In this document: piece after piece, positions 44,913 through 53,547 of the stretch
How positions within the stretch are numbered: the first letter of the stretch is position 1
Layout of the letters: every line of letters starts with the position of its first letter
Origin: Caulobacteraceae bacterium
GTDB lineage: Bacteria; Pseudomonadota; Alphaproteobacteria; Caulobacterales; Caulobacteraceae
Assembly (NCBI GenBank): GCA_947475415.1
Contig: CANJLH010000005.1
Location: 159,760-223,759 of the forward strand
Direction: 5' to 3'
DNA: 64,000 nucleotides
Made by a program: the position numbers and the translations under genes
Notes under the pieces: generated by a model
Databases searched by the model: none
What the model saw: the letters and a program-made list of their open reading frames with translations, nothing else
Told to the model about the DNA's origin: nothing

Positions 44913-46472
44913 CTACCCTCCAAACATCACCCTCAGCGCCTTCTTGTCAGGCTTACCCACTGGGGTCTGGGGGATGGCGTCGATGAAGGTTACCGACTTG
45001 GGCGCCTGGAAGGAGCCCTTGATCTTGGCGACGCTGGCGATCAACTCGTCGTCGACGGCGGTCATGCCCGGGCGCAGCACGATACAGGCCATGACAGCCT
45101 CGCCCCATTTCTCATGCGGGACACCTATCACCGCGGCCTGGGAGACGGCGGGGTGCTGGGTCAGGATGTCCTCGATCTCGCGGGGATAGACATTGAAGCC
45201 GCCGGTGACGATCATGTCCTTCTTGCGGTCGACGATGCGCAGGAATCCGCCAGGATCGCGCACCGCCACATCGCCCGTGTGCAGCCAGCCGCCGGAAAAA
45301 GTCTCGGTGTTGAGTTGGGGATTGTCGCGGTAGCCGTCCATCACCAGGGCCCCGCGCACGCAGATTTCGCCGGGGGCTCCGTCGGGGACGGCGTTGTTCT
45401 GATCGTCCAGCAGTTCAACGTCCAGCCACGGAACCGGACGGCCGCAGCCGGACAGGCGAACCAGGTCGCTCACGTCATGCTCGGCCTTGCGCATCACGGT
45501 GATGCTCATGGGCGCCTCGGCCTGGCCGTAGAACTGGAAGAACACCGGGCCGATCCGCTCGATGGCCTCCTTCAGGCGCACTGGCGATATGGAGGAGGCG
45601 CCGTAGAACACCGTCTCCAGGCTGGAGAGGTCGAATTCCGCGAACCTCGGATGATCCAGGATCGCGTAAATCATGGTCGGCACCAGCATCATGCAGTTGA
45701 TGCGGTGGGCCTGGATGGTTTGCATCACGGTGAGCGCATCGAATGTCGGCAACACCAACATGGTCCCGCCTTTCAGAAGCGTCGGCAGGATCATCGTGCC
45801 GCCGGCGTGGCTGAGCGGCGCGCAGGAGAGCACCCGGGGCGGGACCGGCCACTCCCACTCGGCCAGCATGATCTGGAAGTTGACCAGCGTGGTGCGTTGC
45901 GTGGTGGCCATGCTCTTGGGCTTGCCGGTGGTGCCGCCGGAATAGCCCAGCCGATTGACGTCGCCGCCGCGCACCTTGGGCGCGATGAGCCTTTTGGGCG
46001 TCTGACGCGCAGCGAGCTCCACGAGGTCCGTGGCGAGATTGGATGGACCGAAAGCGGCCAGCTTCAGGTTGGGAAGTTCGCGCGCCAGTTCGGCGGCGCG
46101 ATCGCCATAGCGCTCGGCGTCGAACACCAGAATATCGACCCCGGCATCCTTCATCACATGCAGATGGTCGGCGAGACTGCCCATCGGATGCATGGGCACA
46201 TAGATCGAGGCGGCGATCTGGGCCGCATGGCTGACGTGCAGGACCTCGGGGCGGTTGACCGACAGCAGCCCGACCCGTGAGCCCCGGCCGACGCCGAGGC
46301 TTTCCAGGGCCTGTGCGTAGCAGCTCGTGGCGTCGCGGACATCGCCGACGCTGAGGGTCGGGCCATCCAGCTGGTGCAGCAGCGGCCGGTGCGGATCCTG
46401 ATTGAGCGCATTGACCAGGATCGAGGGCGTGTAACGCGCCCCGCGGATCTCGTCGTCATCGTCACCGAACAT
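44913..46472 (-). CDS. AMP-dependent acyl-CoA synthetase/ligase
   Basis: Activates a carboxylic acid to its CoA thioester. The 519-residue protein has the adenylate-forming signature YSGGTTGKPKSMATTQR, the QAEAPMSI core of the A5-type motif (FQFYGQAEAPMS), GGWLHTGDVAVRDPGGFLRI, the hinge RKKDMIVTGGFNVYPREIE and the catalytic Lys in TPVGKPDKKALR. Chosen start is ATG 46472, six bases after GGGGAGG; a GTG at 46487 is in frame. Followed in the same direction by nothing nearer than the converging SDR; preceded by a DUF1993 gene. Confidence 0.88.
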   Translation of the reverse strand: MFGDDDDEIRGARYTPSILVNALNQDPHRPLLHQLDGPTLSVGDVRDATSCYAQALESLGVGRGSRVGLLSVNRPEVLHVSHAAQIAASIYVPMHPMGSLADHLHVMKDAGVDILVFDAERYGDRAAELARELPNLKLAAFGPSNLATDLVELAARQTPKRLIAPKVRGGDVNRLGYSGGTTGKPKSMATTQRTTLVNFQIMLAEWEWPVPPRVLSCAPLSHAGGTMILPTLLKGGTMLVLPTFDALTVMQTIQAHRINCMMLVPTMIYAILDHPRFAEFDLSSLETVFYGASSISPVRLKEAIERIGPVFFQFYGQAEAPMSITVMRKAEHDVSDLVRLSGCGRPVPWLDVELLDDQNNAVPDGAPGEICVRGALVMDGYRDNPQLNTETFSGGWLHTGDVAVRDPGGFLRIVDRKKDMIVTGGFNVYPREIEDILTQHPAVSQAAVIGVPHEKWGEAVMACIVLRPGMTAVDDELIASVAKIKGSFQAPKSVTFIDAIPQTPVGKPDKKALRVMFGG

Positions 46473-46529
46473 GCACGTCCTCCCCACTTAGTACGCAGTC
46501 ATCGCCGCAGTGTTCGGCGCGACGCGGGC

Positions 46530-47051
46530 TCAGGCCTTGGCGCGCATACCGCCCATGTAGTCGCGCTTGGCCAACGGCACGCCCTTCATCCGGAGGATGT
46601 CGTAGGCCGTGGTGGCGTGAAAATAGAAGTTAGGCAGTGAGAAGGACATCAGGAAGTCTTTGACAACAAATGGCATCTTACGTTCGCCGAGCTGGAAGGC
46701 GACATCCCCGTTCTCCAGTGCATCAACGGTCTCGCGTTTTACCTCACCGAGGGCGGCGTGGGCGTCGGCGACCAGCGTCTGCAGTCCCACATAGTCAAGC
46801 GTGGTTTCGGCTGCGGGGGGGGAGAATGCGCCCGCCTGGATCGCTTCGATCGCGCCCCGCGAATGATGGACCAGCGAAATCACCTGGTAGCTGAACGGTC
46901 GCATGTCGGCATAGAGGCTGGTCTCCAGCACGCTCTTCAGATCGATTCCCTGTTCCTGGCAGTGTGCGCGGCCCTTCTCCAGAAAGGTCTTGGCGCCGTT
47001 CAGGCCCTGCAGGTAGGCCGTCACGCTGACGTCGTAGAGCGAAATCGCCAT
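46530..47051 (-). CDS. DUF1993 domain-containing protein
   Basis: A 173-residue helical protein matching the DUF1993 family (DinB-like four-helix bundle). Characteristic pieces are YLQGLNGAKTFLEKG near the start, LYADMRPFSYQVISLVHHSR with possible metal-binding His residues, and NFYFHATTAYDILRMKGVPL at the end. DinB-like relatives often bind a divalent metal; no reaction is known for this family. ATG 47051 has AGGAG six bases upstream and is preferred over ATG 47057. It is divergent from the enoyl-CoA hydratase gene. Confidence 0.85.
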   Translation of the reverse strand: MAISLYDVSVTAYLQGLNGAKTFLEKGRAHCQEQGIDLKSVLETSLYADMRPFSYQVISLVHHSRGAIEAIQAGAFSPPAAETTLDYVGLQTLVADAHAALGEVKRETVDALENGDVAFQLGERKMPFVVKDFLMSFSLPNFYFHATTAYDILRMKGVPLAKRDYMGGMRAKA

Positions 47052-47177
47052 GGTCATCTCCTGGATTGCTTTGTGGCGGATTGAGTAACGGTCCGTCGTG
47101 GTTCGGGCAATGCGCGCCTTGCCCGCCGGGCGCGATCGCCTTTTACTGGCGCCGCATAAGCCCATCGGGAGGATGAG

Positions 47178-47933
47178 ATGTCAGACAACGTGGTGATCAT
47201 CGAGCGACATGATCGCGTGGCGGTTATCCGCATGAACCGGCCTCAGGCCCGCAACGCGCTAAATGCAGCCCTGAGCCAGGGAATCGTGGACGCCGTCGCC
47301 GCCTGCCAGGACGCCGGCTGCATCGTGATCACCGGCGCGGACCCCGCCTTCTCGGCAGGCCTGGACCTGAAGGACCTCGGGGTGAAAAACCTTTCCGACC
47401 TGCCTGGCGCATCCGGCGCGGTGATCGCATCCAAAACGCCGATGATCGCGGCGGTGAATGGTGCGGCGGTCACCGGCGGCTTCGAGATCGCGCTGGGCTG
47501 CGACTTCATCGTCGCTTCGGAAAAGGCCGTGTTCGCCGACACTCATGTGCGCGTCGGCGTGTTCCCAGGCCCCGTACTGGTTGACCTTCCCCGGCGCATC
47601 GGCATGGCACGGGCGCGGGAAATGTCCATGACCGGCAACTTCGTGAACGCCCAAGAGGCCTGGCGTATCGGCCTGGCCAACCATGTGGTGACCCATGAGG
47701 ATCTGCTGCCATTCTGCATGAAGCTCGCCGCGGATATCGCCGAGCAGGACAAGGCGATGATCGCCGGCATGCGGGAGGACTGGAATAAGACCCACATGCT
47801 GCCGGTCGATGAGGCGCGCCAGGCGCACTACGCATATCGCGTGGACAATGGCTGGAACACCCGCACCGGCACCGACATCGCCGGGCGGCGCGAGACGGTC
47901 CTGGCGCGGTCAAAAGACCAGCGAGCCGGTTAG
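47178..47933 (+). CDS. Enoyl-CoA hydratase/isomerase (crotonase) family
   Basis: A 251-residue crotonase-fold enzyme. Oxyanion-hole segments are FSAGLDLKDLG and AAVTGGFEIALGCDFIVAS, and the opening RMNRPQARNALNAAL is the standard family start. The first catalytic Glu of hydratases (E144 in the rat enzyme) is expected near the FADTHVRVGVFPGP stretch, where it is not obvious; the sequence could thus be a hydratase, isomerase or another crotonase. Start ATG 47178 follows GGGAGGATG closely. Likely works with the CoA ligase and the dehydrogenases of this region. Confidence 0.86.
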   Translation: MSDNVVIIERHDRVAVIRMNRPQARNALNAALSQGIVDAVAACQDAGCIVITGADPAFSAGLDLKDLGVKNLSDLPGASGAVIASKTPMIAAVNGAAVTGGFEIALGCDFIVASEKAVFADTHVRVGVFPGPVLVDLPRRIGMARAREMSMTGNFVNAQEAWRIGLANHVVTHEDLLPFCMKLAADIAEQDKAMIAGMREDWNKTHMLPVDEARQAHYAYRVDNGWNTRTGTDIAGRRETVLARSKDQRAG

Positions 47934-48048
47934 CGCCAGCAATTGCCGATTGGCGCCCGACGAAAACTGGCATTCACTCGCCGCCAGCTGCCGGGGAAAC
48001 ACGCGAGACACATCGCGGCGCCCGGCGGGGCAAGGCCCGGAGGAATTG

Positions 48049-49512
48049 GTGAATAGCTCGAACAAAGCCGACCATGCGCCTGTGACCAAGGCGCGGTTCT
48101 ACGCGATCATGGTTGTGCTCATGCTGACGGAGATCCTCGGGTCCCTGGGCCACACCATGGTGATCACCGCCCTGGGCACCGTGGCCAAGGATGTGGGCGG
48201 AATCACCAATGCAACCTGGTTGATCACCGCCTTCGCGCTCTCCGGAGCGGCCACGGCGGCGATCGGCGGGCGGTTGGGCGACATGTTCGGACGCCGGCTA
48301 GTCCTGACCGTGATTATAGGCCTAATGGGCATCGGTTCGTTGATCAGCGTGCTCAGCCACGACCTGATGTGGATCATTGTCGGCAGGGTTTTCCAAGGCG
48401 TCGCTGGCGCGGTCTTGCCGCTCTGCTACGGGATCACGCGGGAAGTCGCCGCGCCTGGTAAGGCGCCGGTCTGGATCGGCCTGTTGACAGGCGCGTACTC
48501 CTTCTCGTCGGCCATCGGTTATATTCTTGGCGGCCATTACGCGGATATCGGCGAGTGGCGCGGCATCTTCTGGTTGACGACCATAGCGGCGGCCCTGCTG
48601 GTGGCCCCGATCTACCTCATCGTCCCGGCCCCGAAGGTCTCTCGCCCCGGACGCTTCGACTTCATTGGCGCGATCCTGTTCGCCCCGGCGGTCGCGGCGA
48701 TCCTCTATGGGATCACCGCCAGCAAGGAACGGGGATGGCACGATAGCCTGGTGTTGGGCTGCGTCGGCATGGGGGTTCTCATGCTGGTCGTCTGGTGGTT
48801 TCACGAACTGCGCGATTCCGACCCGTTGATCGACGTGCGTCTCCTGAGACGTCGGCAAATATGGGTCGGAAACGTGTGCGGCGCGCTGTCGAGCATAGGG
48901 ATGATGCAACTGCCTGTGGTTGCGTTGCTGCTCCTGCAGCAGCCGCGCATGGCCGGAATCGGACTGGCGGTAACCGGCTACATGGCCGGAATCCTCAAGC
49001 TGCCGTCAAACGTCGCCTCATTGTTCGCCGCCCCGGTGAGCGGCTGGATTTCCCAGCAGAACCGCGGGCGCGAGGCGATGATCTGGGGCGCCCTTGTGGG
49101 CGTGGCCGGCTGGGGTTGGCTCTATTTCCTGCATGACACGGTGATGGAGGTGGTGATCGGGACCTGCATCTGCGCCTTCGGGTCATCCATGCTGTTGGCT
49201 TCGATCCCGAACCTAGTGCTGGAAGGCACGCCGCCGGACCGGTCCAGCGAAGTCACGGGGTTGACCGGCGTGGTTCGCTCGATGTTTTCGGGGATCGGCG
49301 CCCAGACCATGGCGTTGCTATTGGCGACCTCGCAAATGATCCAGCCGGGAACCGGCCGGAAGCTCCCCAGCGAGGCCGCCTACAAAACCACTTTTCTGTT
49401 CATTGTGATCGTATCAGCGGCCATCGCGATCCTCTGCATACTGGTGAAACCACGCCGGGCGCAGGATGCCGATATCGCTTCGAAACAGGTCCAGCCTGTC
49501 GCCGGCGAATAG
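48049..49512 (+). CDS. MFS transporter, DHA2 (14-helix drug:H+ antiporter) type
   Basis: Inner-membrane transporter of 487 residues with about 14 hydrophobic segments. The family's motif A is GGRLGDMFGRRLVLT and the motif after helix 4 is IIVGRVFQGVAGAVLPL, as in multidrug exporters such as EmrB. GTG 48049 (VNSSNKADH) is chosen as it has GGAGGA four bases upstream; the long frame before it is non-coding read-through of the hydratase 3' end. It could export toxic intermediates or import a substrate of the surrounding catabolic genes. Confidence 0.86.
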   Translation: MNSSNKADHAPVTKARFYAIMVVLMLTEILGSLGHTMVITALGTVAKDVGGITNATWLITAFALSGAATAAIGGRLGDMFGRRLVLTVIIGLMGIGSLISVLSHDLMWIIVGRVFQGVAGAVLPLCYGITREVAAPGKAPVWIGLLTGAYSFSSAIGYILGGHYADIGEWRGIFWLTTIAAALLVAPIYLIVPAPKVSRPGRFDFIGAILFAPAVAAILYGITASKERGWHDSLVLGCVGMGVLMLVVWWFHELRDSDPLIDVRLLRRRQIWVGNVCGALSSIGMMQLPVVALLLLQQPRMAGIGLAVTGYMAGILKLPSNVASLFAAPVSGWISQQNRGREAMIWGALVGVAGWGWLYFLHDTVMEVVIGTCICAFGSSMLLASIPNLVLEGTPPDRSSEVTGLTGVVRSMFSGIGAQTMALLLATSQMIQPGTGRKLPSEAAYKTTFLFIVIVSAAIAILCILVKPRRAQDADIASKQVQPVAGE

Positions 49513-49525
49513 CCGGTAATTCACA

Positions 49526-50020
49526 TCAGTGTTGGTGTTCCTGCATGGCGCTGTCCGGCGTGATGGAAGCGGTGTCGACCTGCAGTTGGATGTTCACCCT
49601 ACCGGCCCGGCGGAACCGCAATGTCACGGGAATAACGTCACCGAGCCGGAACGCCCGGGTCGGACCCACCAGCATAAGGTGATCGCCGCCGGGGGCGAGG
49701 ATGATGGTTTCGCCCGGCCCAATCGGCAATCCGGCTTTAGGCGTCTCCATCCGCATGACGCCGTCCGCCATGGTTGAGCGATGCACCTCGACCTTTCGCG
49801 CCATCGAAGAACTTGCCGCGATCAGGCTGTCCGACTTCGCACCGTGGTTCATGATGCTCAAATAGCCAACCGCCGTGAGCGCGCCGGCCGCCGTCGGCCG
49901 GCTCCACGCTCGGATGACATGGATATCGCCGCCATTTGAGGCCTGCGCCGCCGCCGGCTCCGGCGCCGTCAACAGGGCGCCCGGCAACAAGATCGCACCC
50001 AGCCATGGCTTCAACCGCAT
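49526..50020 (-). CDS. Periplasmic copper chaperone PCu(A)C
   Basis: Delivers Cu(I) to cytochrome oxidase in relatives. The 164-residue protein has a signal peptide (LGAILLPGALLTAPEPAAAQ) and the cupredoxin-like PCuAC domain. The copper ligands H-x(n)-M-x(21-23)-H-x-M appear as VEVHRSTMADGVMRM followed by GGDHLMLVGP. A His-containing tail (MQEHQH) ends the protein. ATG 50020 (MRLKPW) has GGAG six bases upstream; ATG 50032 is also open. It is divergent from the amidohydrolase and convergent with the MFS gene. Confidence 0.9.
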   Translation of the reverse strand: MRLKPWLGAILLPGALLTAPEPAAAQASNGGDIHVIRAWSRPTAAGALTAVGYLSIMNHGAKSDSLIAASSSMARKVEVHRSTMADGVMRMETPKAGLPIGPGETIILAPGGDHLMLVGPTRAFRLGDVIPVTLRFRRAGRVNIQLQVDTASITPDSAMQEHQH

Positions 50021-50132
50021 CAGGAACTCCATCTGACGACAGCGGGGCCTCTACAGGGCTCGTGCCGCGCCCACAAGCCGTTGTATGAAGTGCGAACGAA
50101 GCTCGGCGCGAAGTCCGGCTGCAGGAGGCGAC

Positions 50133-51851
50133 ATGTTCGATCTGATCATCAAGGGCGGTACGGTGGTGGACGGATCAGGCGCACCCGGAAGGCGCGCCGA
50201 CGTGGCGGTCAGGGATGGTCGGATCGTTGAGATCGGCGAGGTGGCGGGCTCGGCCGCGAAGACCATCGACGCCGCCGGAATGATCGTCGCGCCAGGGTTT
50301 ATCGACGTTCACACCCACTACGACGCACAGGTGTTCTGGGATCCGACCCTCAGCCCCTCCTCATACCACGGGGTGACCACCATCTTCGGCGGCAACTGCG
50401 GTTTTTCCATCGCACCGCTTTCCCCGGAAGCGGCCCCCTATCTCCTGCGCATGTTGGCGCGGGTTGAGGGCATGCCGGAAGTTAGCCTCAGGGAGGGCGT
50501 ACCCTGGAACTGGCGGACCTTCGGTGAGTACCTCGGCCTATTGGAGGGAAAGGTCGGACTGAACGTCGGGTTCCTGTGCGGACATAGCGCCGTTCGCCGC
50601 GTGGTGATGGGAGAGCGCGCCGTCGGCCAAACCGCCACGCCGGAGGAGTTGGCGAAGATGAAGGCTCTGCTGGCGAGTTCGCTCCGGGAAGGCGCTATGG
50701 GATTCTCCACCACAGTTTCCGTGTCGCACAACGACGCCGAAGGACGACCCGTGCCCTCACGATCGGCCGATCGCCGGGAATTGCTGGAACTGGCCGGCGT
50801 ATGCCGCGACTTTCCCGGCACGAGCCTGGAAATCATTCCGGGCGTTGGCGACTTCGCGGAACGTGAATGGAGCCTGATGACAGACATGTCCAAGGCTGCG
50901 CAGCGCGCCATCAATTGGAACACGCTGACGATCCAGCCTGGCAATGAAGCCCAGGTCGAGAGTCAGATCGCGGCCGCGGACTATGCCCGCATACGCGGCG
51001 GAAAGGTGGTCGGGCTGGCGTCGGTGGTGCCTGCCACCATGCGGCTCAATTTCCACTCCGGTTTCGTTTTCGACATGCTCGATGGCTGGGCGGACGTCTT
51101 CAGGATGCCGCCAACCGAACGAATGGCCTTTCTGAGCGACCCAACCAACCGACGCGAGCTTGACCGACGGGGACGCTCGAAGGAATCTGGCGCCATGCGA
51201 CGCGTGTCCATGTGGGAGGACTTCCTGGTCGCCGACAGCCGTGACAAGAACCTGGAAGGCCGCAAGGTCGGCGATATCGCCGCCGAGCGAGGCGTGCAAC
51301 CGATCGACGCGATTCTGGACATTGCGATCGCCGACGAGTTGCGCACGGTGTTCGCCCTCTACTCGTCGGCGAAGGACGAGCAATCCTGGGCGCGCCGCGC
51401 CGCCTTGTGGCAGGATGGGCGCACGGTGGTCGGCGCCTCCGATGCTGGCGCCCACCTGGACATGCTGGATTCCTTCGCCTTCTCGACCCACTTGCTGGGA
51501 GCTTCGCGTGAACACGGCCTGATGAGCATTGAGGCCGCCGTGCATCAACTCACCGAGGCGCCGGCCAATTTGCTGGGCTTGAAGTCGCGCGGACTTCTAA
51601 AGGCCGGCTGGCATGCTGACATCGTGGTGTTCGACCCGGCGACGATCGGCGCTGGCGAGGCTTACACCCGCCACGACCTGCCAGGTGGTGAGATGCGTCT
51701 GTATGCCGACGCAACTGGCGTCAGCCATGTGTTCGTCAATGGCGCCCAGATTATTGCCGATGGGGTTCACACCGGCGCATTGCCTGGCGTGGTGATGAAG
51801 TCCGGTCGCGACACAGAGACCCAAGCATTTGACTTTGCCCAGGCGAGTTGA
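50133..51851 (+). CDS. N-acyl-D-amino-acid deacylase family amidohydrolase
   Basis: Zinc-dependent amidohydrolase of 572 residues. Motifs: GFIDVHTHYDAQVFWDP (H-x-H metal ligands), TTIFGGNCGFSIAP, in which Cys bridges the metal in D-aminoacylases, and the late Asp in VVGASDAGAHLDMLDSFAFS. The C-terminal composite domain ends with LKAGWHADIVVFDP. Such proteins hydrolyse N-acyl-D-amino acids or related hydantoin/lactam compounds; the longer length (about 570) is typical of the D-aminoacylase-like group. Start ATG 50133 follows GCAGGAGG at six bases. The small hypothetical gene follows it. Confidence 0.88.
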   Translation: MFDLIIKGGTVVDGSGAPGRRADVAVRDGRIVEIGEVAGSAAKTIDAAGMIVAPGFIDVHTHYDAQVFWDPTLSPSSYHGVTTIFGGNCGFSIAPLSPEAAPYLLRMLARVEGMPEVSLREGVPWNWRTFGEYLGLLEGKVGLNVGFLCGHSAVRRVVMGERAVGQTATPEELAKMKALLASSLREGAMGFSTTVSVSHNDAEGRPVPSRSADRRELLELAGVCRDFPGTSLEIIPGVGDFAEREWSLMTDMSKAAQRAINWNTLTIQPGNEAQVESQIAAADYARIRGGKVVGLASVVPATMRLNFHSGFVFDMLDGWADVFRMPPTERMAFLSDPTNRRELDRRGRSKESGAMRRVSMWEDFLVADSRDKNLEGRKVGDIAAERGVQPIDAILDIAIADELRTVFALYSSAKDEQSWARRAALWQDGRTVVGASDAGAHLDMLDSFAFSTHLLGASREHGLMSIEAAVHQLTEAPANLLGLKSRGLLKAGWHADIVVFDPATIGAGEAYTRHDLPGGEMRLYADATGVSHVFVNGAQIIADGVHTGALPGVVMKSGRDTETQAFDFAQAS

Positions 51852-51917
51852 ACCCTGCTCTGGCAAGATCATATCGCAAAGGCCCGCAAGATCGCCGAGA
51901 CGGCGATCCGGGCGCAT

Positions 51918-52184
51918 GTGCGATCGCGGCTACGCGGCGCCAACGCCTTCATGATCGGAGCATCTGATATCGATCCGAAGCATCTGGCGGTCTGGATCAC
52001 CACTCAGACAGATCGCCAGCGCGACGCCCTCAGCGCGGATGAGTCGCTGAAAGCGCGTCTGCGTGAAATCCTGGCGGAGAGCAGCTATCCGCAAAAAGCG
52101 ATCCCGCAAGTGGGGTTCGCATTTGAATCTGAGGAGACGGTTCAGCGCGATCACGGTGGAAACTGGTGGTACGCGATAAAGTGA
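51918..52184 (+). CDS. Small conserved-looking hypothetical protein
   Basis: An 88-residue product from GTG 51918. The sequence (ASDIDPKHLAVWITTQTDRQ, VGFAFESEETVQRDHGGNWW) has protein-like composition and a Trp-rich end, and I believe similar small proteins exist in alphaproteobacteria, but I cannot name a domain. In-frame coding-like sequence (LLWQDHIAKARKIAETAIRA) continues upstream to the TGA of the amidohydrolase at 51849-51851 without an ATG, GTG or TTG, so the true start may be a CTG, or the native start may be lost. Confidence 0.55.
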   Translation: MRSRLRGANAFMIGASDIDPKHLAVWITTQTDRQRDALSADESLKARLREILAESSYPQKAIPQVGFAFESEETVQRDHGGNWWYAIK

Positions 52185-52420
52185 TCCTGACCCGCACAGA
52201 GCGGCGATCACCGGACCCAGGCGATGAAGCGCAGCCCGCTGCCATATCCACACGCCGATCAGGTTCAGGCAAGACAGGAAGATCGCCGTCAACCGGACGC
52301 GAAACGGCGTCTGACGAACCCGGTTATTTTACGCCTTAACGTGTCGTTTGAGGTTCCTGCGTAGGGTGGCGATGCGCGGTCGTCACTTGGGTGTGCGGCG
52401 GCGTTGGGAAAGTTGTGAAC
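52185..52420. other. Intergenic region before the diguanylate cyclase gene
   Basis: 236 bases with no supported gene. A minus-strand frame crosses it and the small gene, but its composition is not convincing. The last ~100 bases are slightly richer in A/T (around TTATTTTACGCCTTAACG) and probably hold the promoter of the downstream diguanylate cyclase gene. No palindrome was noticed. Confidence 0.4.
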
Positions 52421-53476
52421 ATGTCCGGCGACGTCGAAATTCTCCTGCGCGGCCCCTCCGCTTTTTCCGTGGCCCGCAAGGCGATGGACGAGATGGAAGA
52501 ACACAAGGTTTGGCCAACCGCGCTGAACTTCGAACTGTGGACCTATTTTGTCGGCGCCCCAGACAGCCCGCTTGGACGCGAAATCGCGCGAATCATGGGT
52601 GAGGGAGAAGCCTTCACGGACAGCGTCGCCGAGGAGTTGTCGTCGGCTTTCCTCCCGAAATCGCGACTGGGCGACCAGATCCGGAATGCAGGCGACGCCC
52701 TGTCCAAAGAACTGGCATCAGTCTCCGAAGCCATCAAGAAGGCCCAGATATCCAGCGACAGATACGGCGACACCCTCGCCGACGCAGCCGGAAAACTCGG
52801 TGATGACGCCTCTCCGGCCGCGCTTCGAGCCACGGTGCAATCACTCTCCGCGGCCACTCGCAAGATTTCCGAGGAAAACCGCGCGCTAGAGCGGCGCCTG
52901 ATGGAATCCACGGATGAGGTCAACAAGCTTCGCGAACATCTGGAGCAGGTACGCCGCGACGCGACCACTGATGGTCTGACCAACCTCTCCAACCGCAAGG
53001 CTTTCGACGAGGAACTGACTCGAGTTTGCGCTCAGGCCGAAGCTAGGGGCGAAGCGCTCACCCTGGCGGTGCTGGACATCGACCACTTCAAGAATTTCAA
53101 CGACACCTGGGGGCACCAGACCGGCGACCAGGTGCTGCGCTTCGTGGCCAGCGTGATTGGCCGCAAGGGCGCGCCGCCGCGATTCACCGCCCGCTACGGC
53201 GGCGAAGAATTTGCGATGATTTTCCCGGGCGAGGAAGCCGCCAAGGCCTTCCGCGCTCTGGAGGAAATTCGCGCCGAAATATCCTCCCGCACGCTGAAGC
53301 GGCGCTCAACCAACGATGACCTGGGTATCGTCACCGTCTCGGCGGGCCTGGCTCAACACAAGGCCGGCGAAACGCCGAGTTCACTTCTGGAACGCGCCGA
53401 TTCGGCGCTCTACGCATCCAAGCGCAATGGTCGCAACCGCACCACTGACGCCGCACAGGCTGCGGCGGCGGCCTGA
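52421..53476 (+). CDS. Diguanylate cyclase (GGDEF domain)
   Basis: Makes cyclic di-GMP from two GTP. Of 351 residues, the first ~170 form a helical region without membrane segments (FSVARKAMDEMEEHKVWPTA, then a coiled coil around 100-180 rich in Glu/Arg); residues ~180-345 are the GGDEF domain with DGLTNLSNRKAFDEEL, LDIDHFKNFNDTWGHQ and the active-site RYGGEEFAMIF near residue 260. The inhibitory I-site R-x-x-D, expected nine to six residues before GGEEF, reads APPR, so product feedback is probably absent. A cytoplasmic enzyme regulated through its N-terminal part is inferred. ATG 52421 is chosen over GTG 52391. Confidence 0.9.
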   Translation: MSGDVEILLRGPSAFSVARKAMDEMEEHKVWPTALNFELWTYFVGAPDSPLGREIARIMGEGEAFTDSVAEELSSAFLPKSRLGDQIRNAGDALSKELASVSEAIKKAQISSDRYGDTLADAAGKLGDDASPAALRATVQSLSAATRKISEENRALERRLMESTDEVNKLREHLEQVRRDATTDGLTNLSNRKAFDEELTRVCAQAEARGEALTLAVLDIDHFKNFNDTWGHQTGDQVLRFVASVIGRKGAPPRFTARYGGEEFAMIFPGEEAAKAFRALEEIRAEISSRTLKRRSTNDDLGIVTVSAGLAQHKAGETPSSLLERADSALYASKRNGRNRTTDAAQAAAAA

Positions 53477-53547
53477 ATCTGATCTATTGATGCCCGAGCG
53501 ACTTCGCGTCCATTGTCCGGCGGCATCCATTCGATGAGGAGCCGCCA

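Noticed and set aside
51930..52292. Minus-strand frame with a hydrophobic stretch opposite the small hypothetical gene.
   Set aside because: The hydrophobic part is short, the second half is antisense to a more protein-like frame, and no ribosome binding site is visible.
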